Positions 1 through 12,000 of a DNA stretch of 64,000 nt are shown in pieces. A model generated the notes under the pieces. The model was not told the DNA's origin, made no database searches, and was given only the letters and a program-made list of their open reading frames with translations. The first letter of the stretch is position 1, and each line of letters begins with the position of its first letter. The stretch lies in contig JABAQU010000009.1 of assembly GCA_019187185.1 (NCBI GenBank), positions 62,001-126,000 of the forward strand, given 5' to 3'. A program made the translations under genes and the position numbers. The stretch comes from Steroidobacteraceae bacterium. GTDB taxonomy: Bacteria; Pseudomonadota; Gammaproteobacteria; Steroidobacterales; Steroidobacteraceae.

Positions 1-2378
1 GCAGCCACGGGCAGGAGGGCGAAGCCGGCGGCGCCCCGCGCAAGATCACGTTGAAGAGGAAGACGCAGAGCGAGCTCAAGCTCGCGAGCGCGCAGGGCCG
101 CGCGCGCACCGTCAATGTCGAGGTCCGCCGCAAGGCGACCTACATCAAGCGCGACGTGTTGCAGGAGCAGGCGCGCCAGCAGCAGGAGGAGCTCGACAAA
201 GGCAGGCGCGAAGCCGACGAGTCGGCGCGTGCCGAACAGGAGCGCGCCGAGCAGGCGCGCATCGAGCACGAACGCATCGAGGCGGAGAATCGGCGCCGCA
301 TCGAAGACGAACAGAACCGCAAGCGCCAGCTGGAAGAGGCGCGCCGCGCCGCCGAGGAGCAGGCGCGTCTCGACGCGGAGCGCGAGCGCGAACGCAAGGC
401 GCAACCCGAGCCGCCGCCACCGCCGCCGCCGAAGCCCGAGCGAACGGCGCGCACGGGACAGGCCGAAGCGCAGCCGACCCGTTACGGGCGTGACAAGCTG
501 CACGTGACCGGCGATGCCGCGTCGCGCCTGAAGAAGCGCAAGCGCGCGGCTCCGCTGCGGTCACGCCAGTCGGTGGCGGCCGGCGAGGGCGCGCGTCACG
601 GCTTCGAGATGCCCACTGCTCCGGTCAAGCGCGACGTTTCGATCGGCGAGACGATCACGGTCGCCGAGCTCGCGCAGAAGATGGCGGTCAAGGCGAACGA
701 AGTCATCAAGGTGATGATGAACATGGGGGTCATGGCAACGATCAATCAGCCGATCGACCAGGATACCGCCATGCTCGTCGTCGAGGAGATGGGCCACACC
801 GCCACGGCGCAGAAGGACGACCAGGTCGACGCGGACCTGCAGGGCGCCGAGGCGAATGTCGCCGACTGGCTGCCGCGCCCGCCGGTCGTCACGGTCATGG
901 GTCATGTCGATCACGGCAAGACTTCGCTGCTCGACTACATTCGCCGCACCAAGGTTGCGGTCGGCGAGGCGGGCGGCATCACGCAGCACATCGGCGCGTA
1001 TCACGTCGAGACCGACAAGGGCGTGATCACCTTCCTCGACACGCCGGGCCACGCGGCCTTCACGGCCATGCGTGCGCGTGGCGCAAAGGCCACCGACGTC
1101 GTGGTGCTCGTGGTGGCTGCGGACGACGGCGTGATGCCGCAGACGATCGAGGCGATCCAGCATGCGCGGGCGGCCGGTGTGCCGATCGTCGTTGCGGTCA
1201 ACAAGATCGACAAGAACGATGCCGACCCGGACCGGGTGCGCACCGAGCTGTCCAAGCACGAGGTGATTCCCGAGGACTGGGGTGGCCAGAACATTTTCGT
1301 GAATGTGTCGGCGCGGGCCGGCACGGGCATCGACCAGTTGCTCGACGCGATCCTGCTGCAGGCCGAAGTGCTCGAGCTGAAGGCGCCCCGCACGGGGCCG
1401 GCGTCGGGTGTCGTGGTCGAATCCGCGATCGAGAAAGGCCGCGGTGCCGTGGCCACCGTGCTCGTGAAGAAGGGCACGCTGAAGACGGGCGATCCGATCA
1501 TCGCCGGCCAGGAATTCGGCCGGGTGCGCGCGATGCTCGACGAGAACGGCAAGCCGGTCGCCGAGGCGGGGCCCTCGATGCCGGTCGTCGTGCTCGGGCT
1601 GTCGGATGCACCGAACGCCGGCGACGAAGTGCTGGTGGTCGAGAGCGAGCGCAAGGCGCGTGAAGTGGCGCTCTACCGTCAGGGCAAGTTCCGCGACGTC
1701 AAGCTCGCGCGCCAGGCGACGCGCAGCGAGGACGTGTTCTCGCAGATGGGCGAGGAGAAGGCCGGTACGGTCGCGGTGGTGCTGAAGACCGACGTGCAGG
1801 GCAGCGCCGAAGCGCTGCGCGACGCGCTGACGCGCCTGTCGACCGACGAGGTGAAGGTGAACGTGATCGCGAGCGGTGTCGGCGGCATCACGGCGTCCGA
1901 CGTGCAGCTCGCCGCGGCCTCGCGGGCTCTGATCATCGGCTTCAACGTGCGCGCCGATGCCGCTGCGCGCGATGCGCTCAAGGATTCGGGCGTCGAGGTG
2001 CGCTACTACAGCATCATCTACGAGGCCATCGACGACGTGAAGCAGCGGATGTCGGGGCTGCTCGCGCCCGAGATCAAGGAGCAGATCGTCGGTGTCGCCG
2101 AGGTGCGCGAGGTGTTCCGCTCGAGCAAGTTCGGCGTCGTCGCGGGGTGCCTCGTCACGGAAGGTTACGTCAAGCGCAACAACCCGATCCGCGTGCTGCG
2201 CGACAACGTCGTGATTTTCGAGGGCGCGCTCGAATCGCTGAAGCGGTTCAAGGACGATGCGGGCGAGGTGCGTGCCGGCACAGAATGCGGCATCGGCGTG
2301 AAGAACTACCAGGACGTGCGCGTCGGCGACCAGATCGAGTGCTTCGCACGCGTCGAGGTGGCGCGCTCCATCGCCTGA
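1..2378 (+). CDS. infB: Translation initiation factor IF-2 (5' end outside window)
   Basis: IF-2 is the GTPase that places initiator fMet-tRNA on the 30S subunit and promotes subunit joining. The frame is open from nt 3 to the window edge, and the residues there (KITLKRK) match the middle of the IF-2 N-terminal region, so the TTG at 51 is internal and the gene starts upstream. A charged Glu/Arg/Gln-rich helix and a run of prolines (about nt 410-435) are followed by an IF2_N domain (about 640-800). G-domain motifs are GHVDHGKT (900-923), DTPGH (1038-1052) and NKID (1200-1211). The C-terminal initiator-tRNA-binding domains are complete. It leads the infB-rbfA-truB-rpsO-pnp run, 14 nt before rbfA. 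Confidence 0.97.
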   Translation, partial: SHGQEGEAGGAPRKITLKRKTQSELKLASAQGRARTVNVEVRRKATYIKRDVLQEQARQQQEELDKGRREADESARAEQERAEQARIEHERIEAENRRRIEDEQNRKRQLEEARRAAEEQARLDAERERERKAQPEPPPPPPPKPERTARTGQAEAQPTRYGRDKLHVTGDAASRLKKRKRAAPLRSRQSVAAGEGARHGFEMPTAPVKRDVSIGETITVAELAQKMAVKANEVIKVMMNMGVMATINQPIDQDTAMLVVEEMGHTATAQKDDQVDADLQGAEANVADWLPRPPVVTVMGHVDHGKTSLLDYIRRTKVAVGEAGGITQHIGAYHVETDKGVITFLDTPGHAAFTAMRARGAKATDVVVLVVAADDGVMPQTIEAIQHARAAGVPIVVAVNKIDKNDADPDRVRTELSKHEVIPEDWGGQNIFVNVSARAGTGIDQLLDAILLQAEVLELKAPRTGPASGVVVESAIEKGRGAVATVLVKKGTLKTGDPIIAGQEFGRVRAMLDENGKPVAEAGPSMPVVVLGLSDAPNAGDEVLVVESERKAREVALYRQGKFRDVKLARQATRSEDVFSQMGEEKAGTVAVVLKTDVQGSAEALRDALTRLSTDEVKVNVIASGVGGITASDVQLAAASRALIIGFNVRADAAARDALKDSGVEVRYYSIIYEAIDDVKQRMSGLLAPEIKEQIVGVAEVREVFRSSKFGVVAGCLVTEGYVKRNNPIRVLRDNVVIFEGALESLKRFKDDAGEVRAGTECGIGVKNYQDVRVGDQIECFARVEVARSIA

Positions 2379-2392
2379 TGGACGCGTGAGCG

Positions 2393-2854
2393 ATGGCCGG
2401 CAGCGCGCGCCGCGAGCGCATCGAGGGCGAGGTGCAGCGTGTGCTCTCGGCGCTCGTCGCGCGCGAGGTCAGGGACCCGCGTGTCGGCAACGTGACCATC
2501 ACCGCCGTGCAGCTCGCCCCGGACCTGTCGGTCGCGCGCGTGTACTTCCTGCCTTTCGGCGCGCAGCATCCGGCCGACGAGGTGCGGGCAGGGCTCGCGA
2601 GCGCGGCGGGATACCTGCGCGGCGAGGTGGGTCGCAGGTTGTCGCTGCGGCACGCGCCGCGCCTCGAATTCGTCGTGGACCGTCATCTCGAGGAGGCGTC
2701 GCAACTGACGGCGCTGATCGATCGCGCCGTTTCGGGTGATCGCGCCCGCAGCGGCGAGGGCGTCGACGAGGCCGCGTCGGCGACCGCTCCGGCGGACGCC
2801 CCGGGTGCGGCTGACGCCCCTGACCGGGCAGACGACCCCAAACCGGTCGCCTGA
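2393..2854 (+). CDS. rbfA: 30S ribosome-binding factor A
   Basis: RbfA is a KH-fold factor that binds 16S rRNA late in 30S maturation and is needed for cold adaptation in other bacteria. The 153-residue product opens with the family pattern RRERIEGEVQRVLSALVAREVRDPR and keeps the VARVYF strand, but written here in parts: RIEGEVQRVLSAL, then EVRDPRVG. The last 35 or so residues form an Ala/Asp/Pro-rich tail that is longer than in E. coli and is probably disordered. The ATG lies 14 nt after infB and 8 nt separate its stop from truB, so the three are co-transcribed. Confidence 0.95.
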   Translation: MAGSARRERIEGEVQRVLSALVAREVRDPRVGNVTITAVQLAPDLSVARVYFLPFGAQHPADEVRAGLASAAGYLRGEVGRRLSLRHAPRLEFVVDRHLEEASQLTALIDRAVSGDRARSGEGVDEAASATAPADAPGAADAPDRADDPKPVA

Positions 2855-2862
2855 GATCCGCC

Positions 2863-3771
2863 GTGCCCTCCGGCATCCTGCTCCTCGACAAGCCGCAGGG
2901 GCTGTCGTCGAATGCGGCGCTGCAGCGGGTCAGGCACGCCTTCGGTGCGGGCAAGGCGGGGCACGTCGGCAGCCTCGATCCGCTCGCGACCGGCATGCTG
3001 CCGATCTGCCTCGACGAGGCGACCAAGATCGCAGGCGAAATCCTCGCGGGGCGCAAGCGCTATGAATTCACGATCGCGCTCGGTGCGCGCACCGCGACCG
3101 GCGACGCTGAAGGTGACGTGGTCGAGTCGGCGCCCGTGCCGAACCTCGGCACCGCGCACATCGAGGCGGTACTCGCGACGCTGACTGGCGTGCAGCGACA
3201 GGTGCCGCCGATGTATTCGGCGCTCAAGCAGGGCGGCCGGCCCCTCTATGAGCTGGCACGTCGCGGTGTCGAAATCGAGCGCGCCCCGCGCGAAGTCACG
3301 ATACATGCGTTGACACTCGCGGGCAGACGGGCCGACGCGATCGATCTCGCGGTCGAATGCTCGAAGGGCACGTACGTGCGCACGCTCGCCGAGGACCTGG
3401 CACGGGCACTCGGCACCGTGGGCCACGTGAGCCGCCTGCATCGCGCGTGGGTCGAGCCGTTTGCCGGCGAAGCGATGTGGCCGCTCGAACCGTTGCTCGC
3501 GGCCTGCCGGGCCGGAACACCGCCCGCGCTCCTGCCGATCGATCGCGGAATCCCCGGCTGGCCGGCGCTCACCCTCTGCGGCCGCAGTGTGGCCCGCGTG
3601 CGCCAGGGGCAGACCCTCGGCGCGGCCGACCTGGCCGGCGGCCCGGCATCGCCCGCCGGCGCGCCGCCGGGCACCCTCGTGCGGCTGCGGGACGAGGCGG
3701 GCCAGCTCGTCGGCCTTGGCGAGGTGAGCGCCTTCGGCGGCGTTCGCCCCCGGCGGATCTTCAACTTGTGA
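2863..3771 (+). CDS. truB: tRNA pseudouridine(55) synthase
   Basis: TruB makes pseudouridine 55 in the T-loop of elongator tRNAs. The product has 302 residues. The catalytic motif GSLDPLATGML places the nucleophilic Asp at residue 39, and the N-terminal LLLDKPQGLSSN and the later YVRTLAEDLA blocks are typical. The start is the GTG at 2863, chosen because GILLLDKP must be the N-terminal strand. The C-terminal part carries a short PUA-like tail. Its 3' end contains the -35 element of the rpsO promoter just past the stop. Confidence 0.95.
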   Translation: MPSGILLLDKPQGLSSNAALQRVRHAFGAGKAGHVGSLDPLATGMLPICLDEATKIAGEILAGRKRYEFTIALGARTATGDAEGDVVESAPVPNLGTAHIEAVLATLTGVQRQVPPMYSALKQGGRPLYELARRGVEIERAPREVTIHALTLAGRRADAIDLAVECSKGTYVRTLAEDLARALGTVGHVSRLHRAWVEPFAGEAMWPLEPLLAACRAGTPPALLPIDRGIPGWPALTLCGRSVARVRQGQTLGAADLAGGPASPAGAPPGTLVRLRDEAGQLVGLGEVSAFGGVRPRRIFNL

Positions 3772-3794
3772 GCGGCGGTGCGGACGAGTAGAAT
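3766..3794 (+). promoter_or_regulatory. Sigma-70-type promoter of rpsO
   Basis: TTGTGA (3766-3771) and TAGAAT (3789-3794) are separated by exactly 17 bp, a good match to the -35 and -10 consensus. The predicted transcript would start near 3801 and give a leader of about 45 nt before rpsO. Many bacteria have an rpsO promoter at this place, separate from the infB operon promoter. Confidence 0.6.
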
Positions 3795-3845
3795 GCCGCG
3801 CCTTCAAAACGGTACAAAGTCAGTAATTTCAAGGATTTCCCCTTA

Positions 3846-4115
3846 ATGTCCCTAACCACGGAAAAAAAGAGCGGCGTGCTCGCGCAGTTCCGCCGCGGTC
3901 CGCAAGACACCGGCTCGCCTGAAGTGCAGGTCGCTCTGCTCTCCGAACGCATCAACGGGCTCGGCGAGCATTTCAGCGCGCACAAGCGCGACCATTCCTC
4001 GCGACGCGGGCTCGTGAAGCTCGTGAACCAGCGCCGCAAACTCCTCGACTACCTCAAGGCCACGAAGCCCGAGAAGTACCAGGAGCTCGTCGAGCGCCTG
4101 GGGCTCCGCCGCTAA
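3846..4115 (+). CDS. rpsO: 30S ribosomal protein S15
   Basis: S15 is a primary 16S rRNA binder that organises the central domain of the 30S subunit. The 89-residue product is full length and has the family sequence [16 protein letters not shown] and the C-terminal LGLRR end. A weak purine stretch (aaggatttcc) precedes the ATG at 3846. The gene has its own promoter upstream and a strong hairpin terminator after the stop, so it can be expressed apart from pnp. In E. coli the leader is a site of S15 autoregulation; I see no obvious equivalent pseudoknot by eye. Confidence 0.97.
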   Translation: MSLTTEKKSGVLAQFRRGPQDTGSPEVQVALLSERINGLGEHFSAHKRDHSSRRGLVKLVNQRRKLLDYLKATKPEKYQELVERLGLRR

Positions 4116-4126
4116 GGACCCCGACG

Positions 4127-4158
4127 AAAGGCCGCGCCACTCTCCCGCGCGGCCTTTT
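4127..4158 (+). terminator. Intrinsic terminator after rpsO
   Basis: An 11-bp perfect stem (aaaggccgcgc, 4127-4137, with gcgcggccttt, 4147-4157) and a 9-nt loop lead into TTTT. It lies between rpsO and pnp. In E. coli the same place holds a partly read-through terminator and an RNase III site, so pnp could still receive transcripts from upstream. Confidence 0.8.
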
Positions 4159-4195
4159 CGCTTTCCCGTACCCCTTTTTTCGCGAGGATCGCAGC

Positions 4196-6280
<2,085 letters not shown>

Positions 6281-6287
6281 GGATGCA

Positions 6288-6359
6288 TGGTGCCGGGTTT
6301 TCGGTCATTCGGTTATTGCGGCTTCGGCCAATAACCGAATAACCGAAAACCCGGCACCA
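6288..6359. repeat. 72-bp palindromic repeat, copy 1
   Basis: An almost perfect inverted repeat: the outer arms (tggtgccgggttttcggt and its complement) match exactly, one arm position is mismatched (tcattcgg against ccgaataa) and the centre is a short GC stem with a cttcgg-type loop. The second copy lies at 15473-15544. Both sit between convergent genes, here pnp and phaR, where the hairpin could end transcription from both sides. The near identity of two distant copies suggests a dispersed repeat family of the REP/palindromic type rather than chance. Confidence 0.85.
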
Positions 6360-6363
6360 GGTC

Positions 6364-6852
6364 CTACTGCGGGCTGTCCTCGTCCGCACGCGGGCGGTTC
6401 GACGCTCCGCCGAGCAGCGTACGGAAGATGTCGTCCTGCACCGAGCGCCAGCGCTGGTAGTTTTTCTGCGCAACCTGCGAAACGGCATCGACGGGGTCCA
6501 CGCCGACGACACTGCGTACGCGATCGCGCATCTCCCGCTGCTGCGCATTGAAGAGCTTCAGGCTCTGCTCGAGATAGCTGCCGACCACATTCTGCATCTG
6601 CCCGCCGTAGGTGCGGATGATCTGCGACAGGAAATCGCGGCTCATGACCGGCTCGCCGGCGTGTTCCTGCTCGGCGATCACCTGCAGCAGGATCGCGCGC
6701 GTGATGTCGGCCTGCGTCTTTTTGTCGATCACCACGAAGTCGATGCGTTCGACGACGAGCCGCCGGATGTCGCCGAGCGTGATGTAGCGGCTCTCGACCG
6801 TGTCGTAGAGACGGCGGTTCGGGTATTTCTTGATGACTCTGGGTTCGCTCAT
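6364..6852 (-). CDS. phaR: Polyhydroxyalkanoate synthesis repressor PhaR
   Basis: PhaR represses phasin and PHA synthesis genes and lets go when it binds nascent polyester granules. The 162-residue product has the PHB/PHA accumulation regulator DNA-binding domain at the N-terminus (IKKYPNRRLYDT, residues about 7-65) and the following PHB_acc helices (MSRDFLSQIIRTYGGQMQ). The ATG at 6852 is preceded by an AGGAA ribosome-binding site. No PHA synthase gene is in the window, so the targets lie elsewhere. Its stop is 5 bp from the 72-bp palindrome. Confidence 0.9.
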   Translation of the reverse strand: MSEPRVIKKYPNRRLYDTVESRYITLGDIRRLVVERIDFVVIDKKTQADITRAILLQVIAEQEHAGEPVMSRDFLSQIIRTYGGQMQNVVGSYLEQSLKLFNAQQREMRDRVRSVVGVDPVDAVSQVAQKNYQRWRSVQDDIFRTLLGGASNRPRADEDSPQ

Positions 6853-6922
6853 GGCAGTTCCTCGCCTCGTCGGCCCCAGCTGCGGTCGCCTGCCATAGTA
6901 CCACCGGGGCGCGTGCCCCATG

Positions 6923-7825
6923 TCATTCCGGCGCCGGCAGCGTGCGTATGCCGTGCAGGGGCGCGGGCGACCAGCGCGGGATCGCCCATGCCCAGAGTTC
7001 GGCAGGCGATGCGCCTGCGAGTTCGGCCGGTGGCGCGAGTCCCAGCAGCGTGAGTGCCTGCGCAAGCGCCGCGCGGGCGCACCGGCGGTCGACCGGAATG
7101 GCCCGGCGTGCCTTGGCGAGCTTGCGTCCGTCGGGTTCCACGAGCACCGGCACATGTGCGTAGCGCAGGGCGGGGTAGCCGAGCGCCTGGCCGAGGGCAC
7201 GCTGCCAGGGTGTCGAATCGAGGAGATCCGCGCCCCGAACCACATCGGTGACGCCCTGCCAGGCGTCGTCGACGACCACGGCAAGCTGATAGGCGACGAG
7301 GCCGTCGCGCCGGCGCACGATGACGTCGCCGCGGCGGCGCCAGTGGCCGTGCACGTGCCCCTGGATGCGATCGTCGAAAGCATAGTCGCCCTCGTCGACA
7401 CGAAAGCGCGTCGCGGTGGGACCGGGTCGCGTGGGACCATTGCGGCAGATGCCGGGATAGGCTCCCCCGCCCTCGGCGCCGTCTTCGAGGGTCTTGCGCG
7501 AGCAGCTGCAGGCAAACAGGCGCTGCGCGCGATCGAGGGCCGCGAGTGCCACGCGGTACGCGTCGATGCGCGTGCTCTGGCGCAGCGGTGTCGCATCCCA
7601 TTCGAAGCCGCAGGCTTCAAGTGTCGCGAGGATGCTCGATTCGGCGCCTCGGCGAATGCGGGTCGTATCGAGGTCCTCTATGCGCACCAGCCAGCGCTGG
7701 CCCGCGTGGCGCGCATCGAGATAGCTGCCGGCGGCGGCGAGCAGCGAGCCGGCGTGCAGCTCGCCGGTGGGCGAGGGCGCAAAACGCCCGCAACCCGGCG
7801 AAGACGGCCGCGCGGCCTCAGCGAT
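6923..7825 (-). CDS. gluQ: Glutamyl-Q tRNA(Asp) synthetase; no canonical start codon
   Basis: GluQ is a truncated GluRS paralogue that attaches glutamate to queuosine in tRNA-Asp; queF in the same cluster supplies the queuosine precursor. The frame encodes RFAPSPTGELHAGSLLAA and VRIEDLD, the ATP/adenylate-binding motifs, plus the later KLAKARRAIP block near the family's KLSKQ region. Between the dksA stop and the RFAPSPTG motif there is no in-frame ATG, GTG or TTG, and the frame stays open well into dksA without one. I set the start at an ATC (7825) that overlaps the end of dksA and would give 300 residues, near the usual length. The first canonical start, GTG 7687, would remove the essential motif. 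A frameshift or a sequencing error is the other explanation. Confidence 0.75.
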   Translation of the reverse strand: MAEAARPSSPGCGRFAPSPTGELHAGSLLAAAGSYLDARHAGQRWLVRIEDLDTTRIRRGAESSILATLEACGFEWDATPLRQSTRIDAYRVALAALDRAQRLFACSCSRKTLEDGAEGGGAYPGICRNGPTRPGPTATRFRVDEGDYAFDDRIQGHVHGHWRRRGDVIVRRRDGLVAYQLAVVVDDAWQGVTDVVRGADLLDSTPWQRALGQALGYPALRYAHVPVLVEPDGRKLAKARRAIPVDRRCARAALAQALTLLGLAPPAELAGASPAELWAWAIPRWSPAPLHGIRTLPAPE

Positions 7826-8555
7826 AGCGGTCGTCGCGGTCGCCGTACTGGCGCTCGCGGCGCTCGCGACGCTCCTGCGCTTCGAGCGACAGCGTGGCGA
7901 CCGGGCGCGCCTCGAGACGCTTGATGCCGATCTCTTCGCCGGTTTCGAGGCAGTAGCCGTACGAGCCGTCCTCGATGCGCTTCAGCGCGTCGTCGATCTT
8001 GCGGATCAGCTTGCGCTCGCGGTCGCGGGTGCGCAGCTCGAGGCTGAACTCCTCTTCCTGCGTCGCGCGGTCGTTCGGGTCGGGGAAGTTCGCCGCCTCG
8101 TCCTTCATGTGCGAGACGGTACGGTCGACTTCCATCATCAGGTCCTGCTTCCAGCCTTGCAGGATGTCGCGAAAATGTTCCAGCTGCGCCTTGCCCATGT
8201 ACTGCTCGCCGCGACGCGCGATGTACGGCTGGACATTGCGCGGACCTGCCAGCAGGTTCGGCACGCCTTCCTGCGCTTCTGCGTCGTCGGCGTCGACCGT
8301 GCGCGCGGCCGTGCGTATCACCGACAGGTCAGGCTCGGGACTGCGGCGCGCGAACGTGGCTTCCACCGGCGCAGGTGATTTCGGTGTCGCGGGCTTTGCC
8401 ACGGCTGCGGGAACCTTCTTCGGGGATTTGGGTGCACCGATACGCGCGCGCACGGGCGACTTGCGGACGGCGGCTTTCACTGCGGGGCGGGGAGGCGACT
8501 TCACGGAAGTCTTCTTCGGCTTGCTGCTCTTCGCAGGCGCCTTCTTGGCAGGCAT
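7818..8555 (-). CDS. dksA: RNA polymerase-binding transcription factor DksA
   Basis: DksA binds the RNA polymerase secondary channel and works with ppGpp in the stringent response. The 245-residue product is longer than E. coli DksA (151) because of an N-terminal tail rich in Lys, Ala, Pro and Ser (residues about 1-110). The coiled-coil core contains FRDILQGWKQDLMMEVDRTV and the tip DPNDRATQEEE. The C-terminal zinc-finger region keeps only the first of four cysteines (GYCLETGEEIG; the second pair is replaced by LSLEA), as in cysteine-poor DksA forms. The start at 8555 is the ATG of MPAKKAPAKSS; an upstream in-frame ATG would run into the promoter. Confidence 0.93.
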   Translation of the reverse strand: MPAKKAPAKSSKPKKTSVKSPPRPAVKAAVRKSPVRARIGAPKSPKKVPAAVAKPATPKSPAPVEATFARRSPEPDLSVIRTAARTVDADDAEAQEGVPNLLAGPRNVQPYIARRGEQYMGKAQLEHFRDILQGWKQDLMMEVDRTVSHMKDEAANFPDPNDRATQEEEFSLELRTRDRERKLIRKIDDALKRIEDGSYGYCLETGEEIGIKRLEARPVATLSLEAQERRERRERQYGDRDDRYR

Positions 8556-8597
8556 CCTGGGCTCCTTCAGGGCATCGGACCCGTTAGCGGACGCGGG

Positions 8598-8603
8598 ATT
8601 ATA
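8598..8603 (-). promoter_or_regulatory. Likely -10 element of dksA
   Basis: On the minus strand the sequence reads TATAAT, a perfect -10 hexamer, in an AT-richer patch of the queF-dksA gap. It would give a leader of roughly 35 nt. I could not find a convincing -35 at 16-18 bp, so only the -10 is called. Confidence 0.45.
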
Positions 8604-8646
8604 CTGGCGTATTCCAAGGTGTACAGGGCCTCGTAAGTCCCGGATT

Positions 8647-9036
8647 TCACGGCAGTACGACCGCCTCCTGCGGCTGCCAGCCGGACTGTCGCCGCTCGGC
8701 GACGACCGTGGTCCAGATGCCGCCGCGGACATTGAACTTCGCCGTCAGGCGCAGGAAGCGCGGGCGGGTCGCGGCCGCGATCGCGGCGGCGATCTCGTTG
8801 GTCACGGCTTCGTGGAACGCGCCGCGATCGCGGAACGACCAGATGAAAAGCTTCAGCGATTTCAATTCGACGCAGAGTTTGTCGGGGACGTATTCGAGCT
8901 CGAGCGTCGCGAAATCCGGCTGGCCCGTCTTCGGGCACAGGCACGTGAATTCCGGGATCGACATGCGGATCGTGTAGTCGATGTCGAGCTGCGGATTGGG
9001 GAATGTTTCGAGGCTGCTCGAGGGCTGTGTAGGCAT
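8647..9036 (-). CDS. queF: NADPH-dependent 7-cyano-7-deazaguanine reductase
   Basis: QueF reduces the nitrile of preQ0 to the amine of preQ1 in queuosine synthesis. The 129-residue product is the short single-domain type. The catalytic cysteine lies in [13 protein letters not shown] and the family motif [16 protein letters not shown] with the following HE is intact. It is divergent from smc with a gap of 27 bp, and 91 bp separate its stop from the dksA start. Its presence beside gluQ fits a shared interest in queuosine-modified tRNA. Confidence 0.94.
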   Translation of the reverse strand: MPTQPSSSLETFPNPQLDIDYTIRMSIPEFTCLCPKTGQPDFATLELEYVPDKLCVELKSLKLFIWSFRDRGAFHEAVTNEIAAAIAAATRPRFLRLTAKFNVRGGIWTTVVAERRQSGWQPQEAVVLP

Positions 9037-9047
9037 GACGATTAATT

Positions 9048-9053
9048 TACACT
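9048..9053 (+). promoter_or_regulatory. Possible -10 of smc, very close to the start codon
   Basis: TACACT lies 10 nt before the smc ATG and no Shine-Dalgarno sequence is visible between them. If this is the -10, the mRNA would have a leader of only a few bases. The call rests on the hexamer alone; CTGTGT 17 bp upstream is a poor -35. Confidence 0.3.
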
Positions 9054-9063
9054 AGCCGCCCTG

Positions 9064-12000
9064 ATGCGACTCACCAAGATCAAGCTCGCGGGCTTCAAGT
9101 CCTTCGTCGATCCCACTGCGGTCAGCTTCCCGAACAACCTGACGGGCGTCGTCGGCCCGAACGGCTGCGGCAAGTCGAATGTCATCGACGCCGTGCGCTG
9201 GGTCATGGGCGAGCTGTCCGCGCGCCACCTGCGCGGCGATTCGATGACCGACGTGATCTTCAACGGTTCGAGCGCGCGCAAGCCGGTGGGTACCGCGCAC
9301 GTGGAACTCGTGTTCGACAATGCCGACGGCAAGATCTCGGGGCCCTATGCGAGCTACAGTGAAGTCTCGCTGAAGCGCCAGGTGTCGCGCGACGGCACTT
9401 CGACCTACTTCATCAACGGCGCGCGCTGCCGCCGCCGCGACATCACGCAGCTGTTCCTCGGCACCGGCCTCGGCTCGCGCAGCTACGCGATCATCGAGCA
9501 GGGCATGATCTCGCGCGTGATCGAATCGAAGGCCGAGGACATGCGGGCCTTCGTCGAGGAGGCGGCCGGCATCTCCCGCTACAAGGAGCGGCGGCGCGAG
9601 ACCGAAGGGCGCATCGCCGATACGCGCGAGAACCTCGAGCGCCTGCAGGACCTGCGTGACGAGGTGGACAAGCAGATCCGCCACCTGCAACGCCAGGCGG
9701 CCACCGCACGCCGCTACCAGGCGATGAAGGAAGACGAGCGCCGGCTCACCGCCGAGGTGCTCGCGCTGCGCCTGCGCGATCTCGACGGCGGTGTCGAAGT
9801 GCACGATTCCGCGATGCGCGAATGCGACCTCGCAATGCAGGCCGCGCTCGCCGACCAGCGCGCGGCGGAGGCCGCGATCGACCGGCAACGCGAGTTCCAC
9901 GACGAGCAGACGACGCTCGTCTCGCAGGTACAGGGCCGCTATTACGAGGTCGGTGCGGAGATTTCCCGCACCGAGCAGACGATCCAGCACACGCGCGAAC
10001 TGCGCGAGCGGCGCACCGCCGATCTCGCGACGACGCGCAATTCGCTCGGCGAGGTCGCGCTGCTGATCGAACGAGATGCGGCGGAGCTCGCGGCGCTGCG
10101 CGAGGAGATCGCCGCGCTCGCGCCGCAACTCGCGGATGCCCATCGCGCCGAGAGCGCGGCCGCGGCCACGCTCGCCGACGTCGAGGGCGCGCTCGCCGTC
10201 TGGCAGGCGAGCTGGGAAGACTTCAATCGCGAGTTCGGTGCGGCCGACCAGGCCACCCAGGTCGAGCGGGCGCGCATCGAGCAGCTCGAAAACCAGTTCC
10301 GGCGCCTCTCGGGCCAGGCCGATCGCCTGGCCGTCGAACGCGACGCCCTGATCGCCCAGGAATCGACGGTGCAGATCGCCGACCTCGCAGGGCGCGAATC
10401 CACGGCGCGGGCCGCGGCCGACGAGCTCGCCGCGGCGCTGAGCACGGCGCTCGCGCATGTCCAGCAGGCGCGTGGTCACCAGTTGCAGAGTGAAATGCGC
10501 CTCGAAACGCTGCGCGCCGAGCGCGAGCGCCTGCGCGGGGAGATGATGTCGCTCGAGGCCCTGCAGAAGGCGGCGCTCGGCCGCGACGATGGCCACGCGG
10601 GCGCATGGCTCGCGGGCTCGGGCCTCGCCGGGCGCGGCCGGCTCGCCGAATTGCTGACGGTCGACAATGGCTGGGAGCGCGCCGTCGAGACGGCGCTCGG
10701 CGACTACCTCGAGGCCGTCTGTGTCGATGATCTCGATGACGTCGCGGGCGTGGTCGAAACGCTGGCCGGTGCGAGTGTCACGCTGATCGAGCCTGCGCGT
10801 GCCTCCGGCGCCGGTCTCGGCGGCAACTCGCTCGCGCAGCACGTGCGTGGCCCCGAGGCGCTCGTCGATCTCCTCGGGCGCGTCCTGACCGCGGCATCGC
10901 TCGCGGATGCACTCGCCATGCGCGGTGCACTCGGCGCCGATCAGTCGGTCATCACCCGCCAGGGTGAATGGGTCGGCCGCAGCTGGCTGCGGGTCAGCCG
11001 CGGAGTCGACCATCATGCGGGCGTCATCGAGCGTGAGCAGCGACTGAAGGGCGTGCGCGGCGAGTTCGAGACGGCCGACGCGCGCGTGCGCGAGGTCGAA
11101 GGGCAGATCGCGACCCTGCGCGCGGCGCTGGTGGCCGCCGAGCAGGCGCGCGACTCGGCGCAGGCGCGCATCCAGAGCGCGCATCGCGAGCACGCCGACG
11201 TTCTCGGCCAGCTCGAGGCGGGCCGCGCGCGCGCGCAGGAATCCGCGCTGCGTCGCGAGCGGCTCGAGAGCGAGGCAGCCGATGCCGCGCGCGAGATCGG
11301 GGTGACCCAGGATGCGCTCGCGAGGGCGCGCACCGCGCTCGACCGGGGCCTCGATACGTTGTCCGCGCTCGATGCGCGGCGGCCCCGCCTCGAGGCGGAG
11401 CGCGAGGAACGCCGTGACCAGGTCGCAGTCGCGCGCGAGCGCGCGCAGGCCGCCCAGCTCGTGGCACGCGACCTCCTGATCCGCAGCGAGTCGCGCCGTT
11501 CGAGCGAGAGCGGCAAGGGCGTCAATCTCGCGCGCCTCGGCGAACAGCGCGCGCAGCTCGACGCGCGCGCAGCGGAACTCGAGCAGGAGCTCGCGGGCGG
11601 CGACGAACCGATCCGCGATCTCGCGCAGCGGCTCGATGCGGCGCTCGCCCGGCGACTCACGATCGAAGCGGAACTCGCTGCGGCCCGGCGCGGCCTCGAG
11701 GACGCCGACGCGGCCCTGCGCCAGCTCGACGAGCGGCGCGCGGCCGCCGAACAGCGGGTCGATGCGGCGCGCGCGGCCATGGACGAAGCGCGCCTCGCCG
11801 CGCAGGAAACACGGGTGCGGCGCGAAAGCATCGCGGAGCAGTTCGCCGCCACACGCTTCGAGCTGCCGGCGGTGCTCGCCGCACTCGCCGCGGATGCGGC
11901 CGTGCCGCAATGGGAAGAGCGCCTCGCGGCGACCCGCGCCGACATCGAACGGCTCGGCCAGGTCAATCTCGCGGCGATCGACGAACTGAAGGAGAACTCG

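Noticed and set aside
405-440. CCG-rich run in infB that looks like a microsatellite
   Set aside because: It codes for a proline stretch within the variable N-terminal region of IF-2 and the triplets vary.
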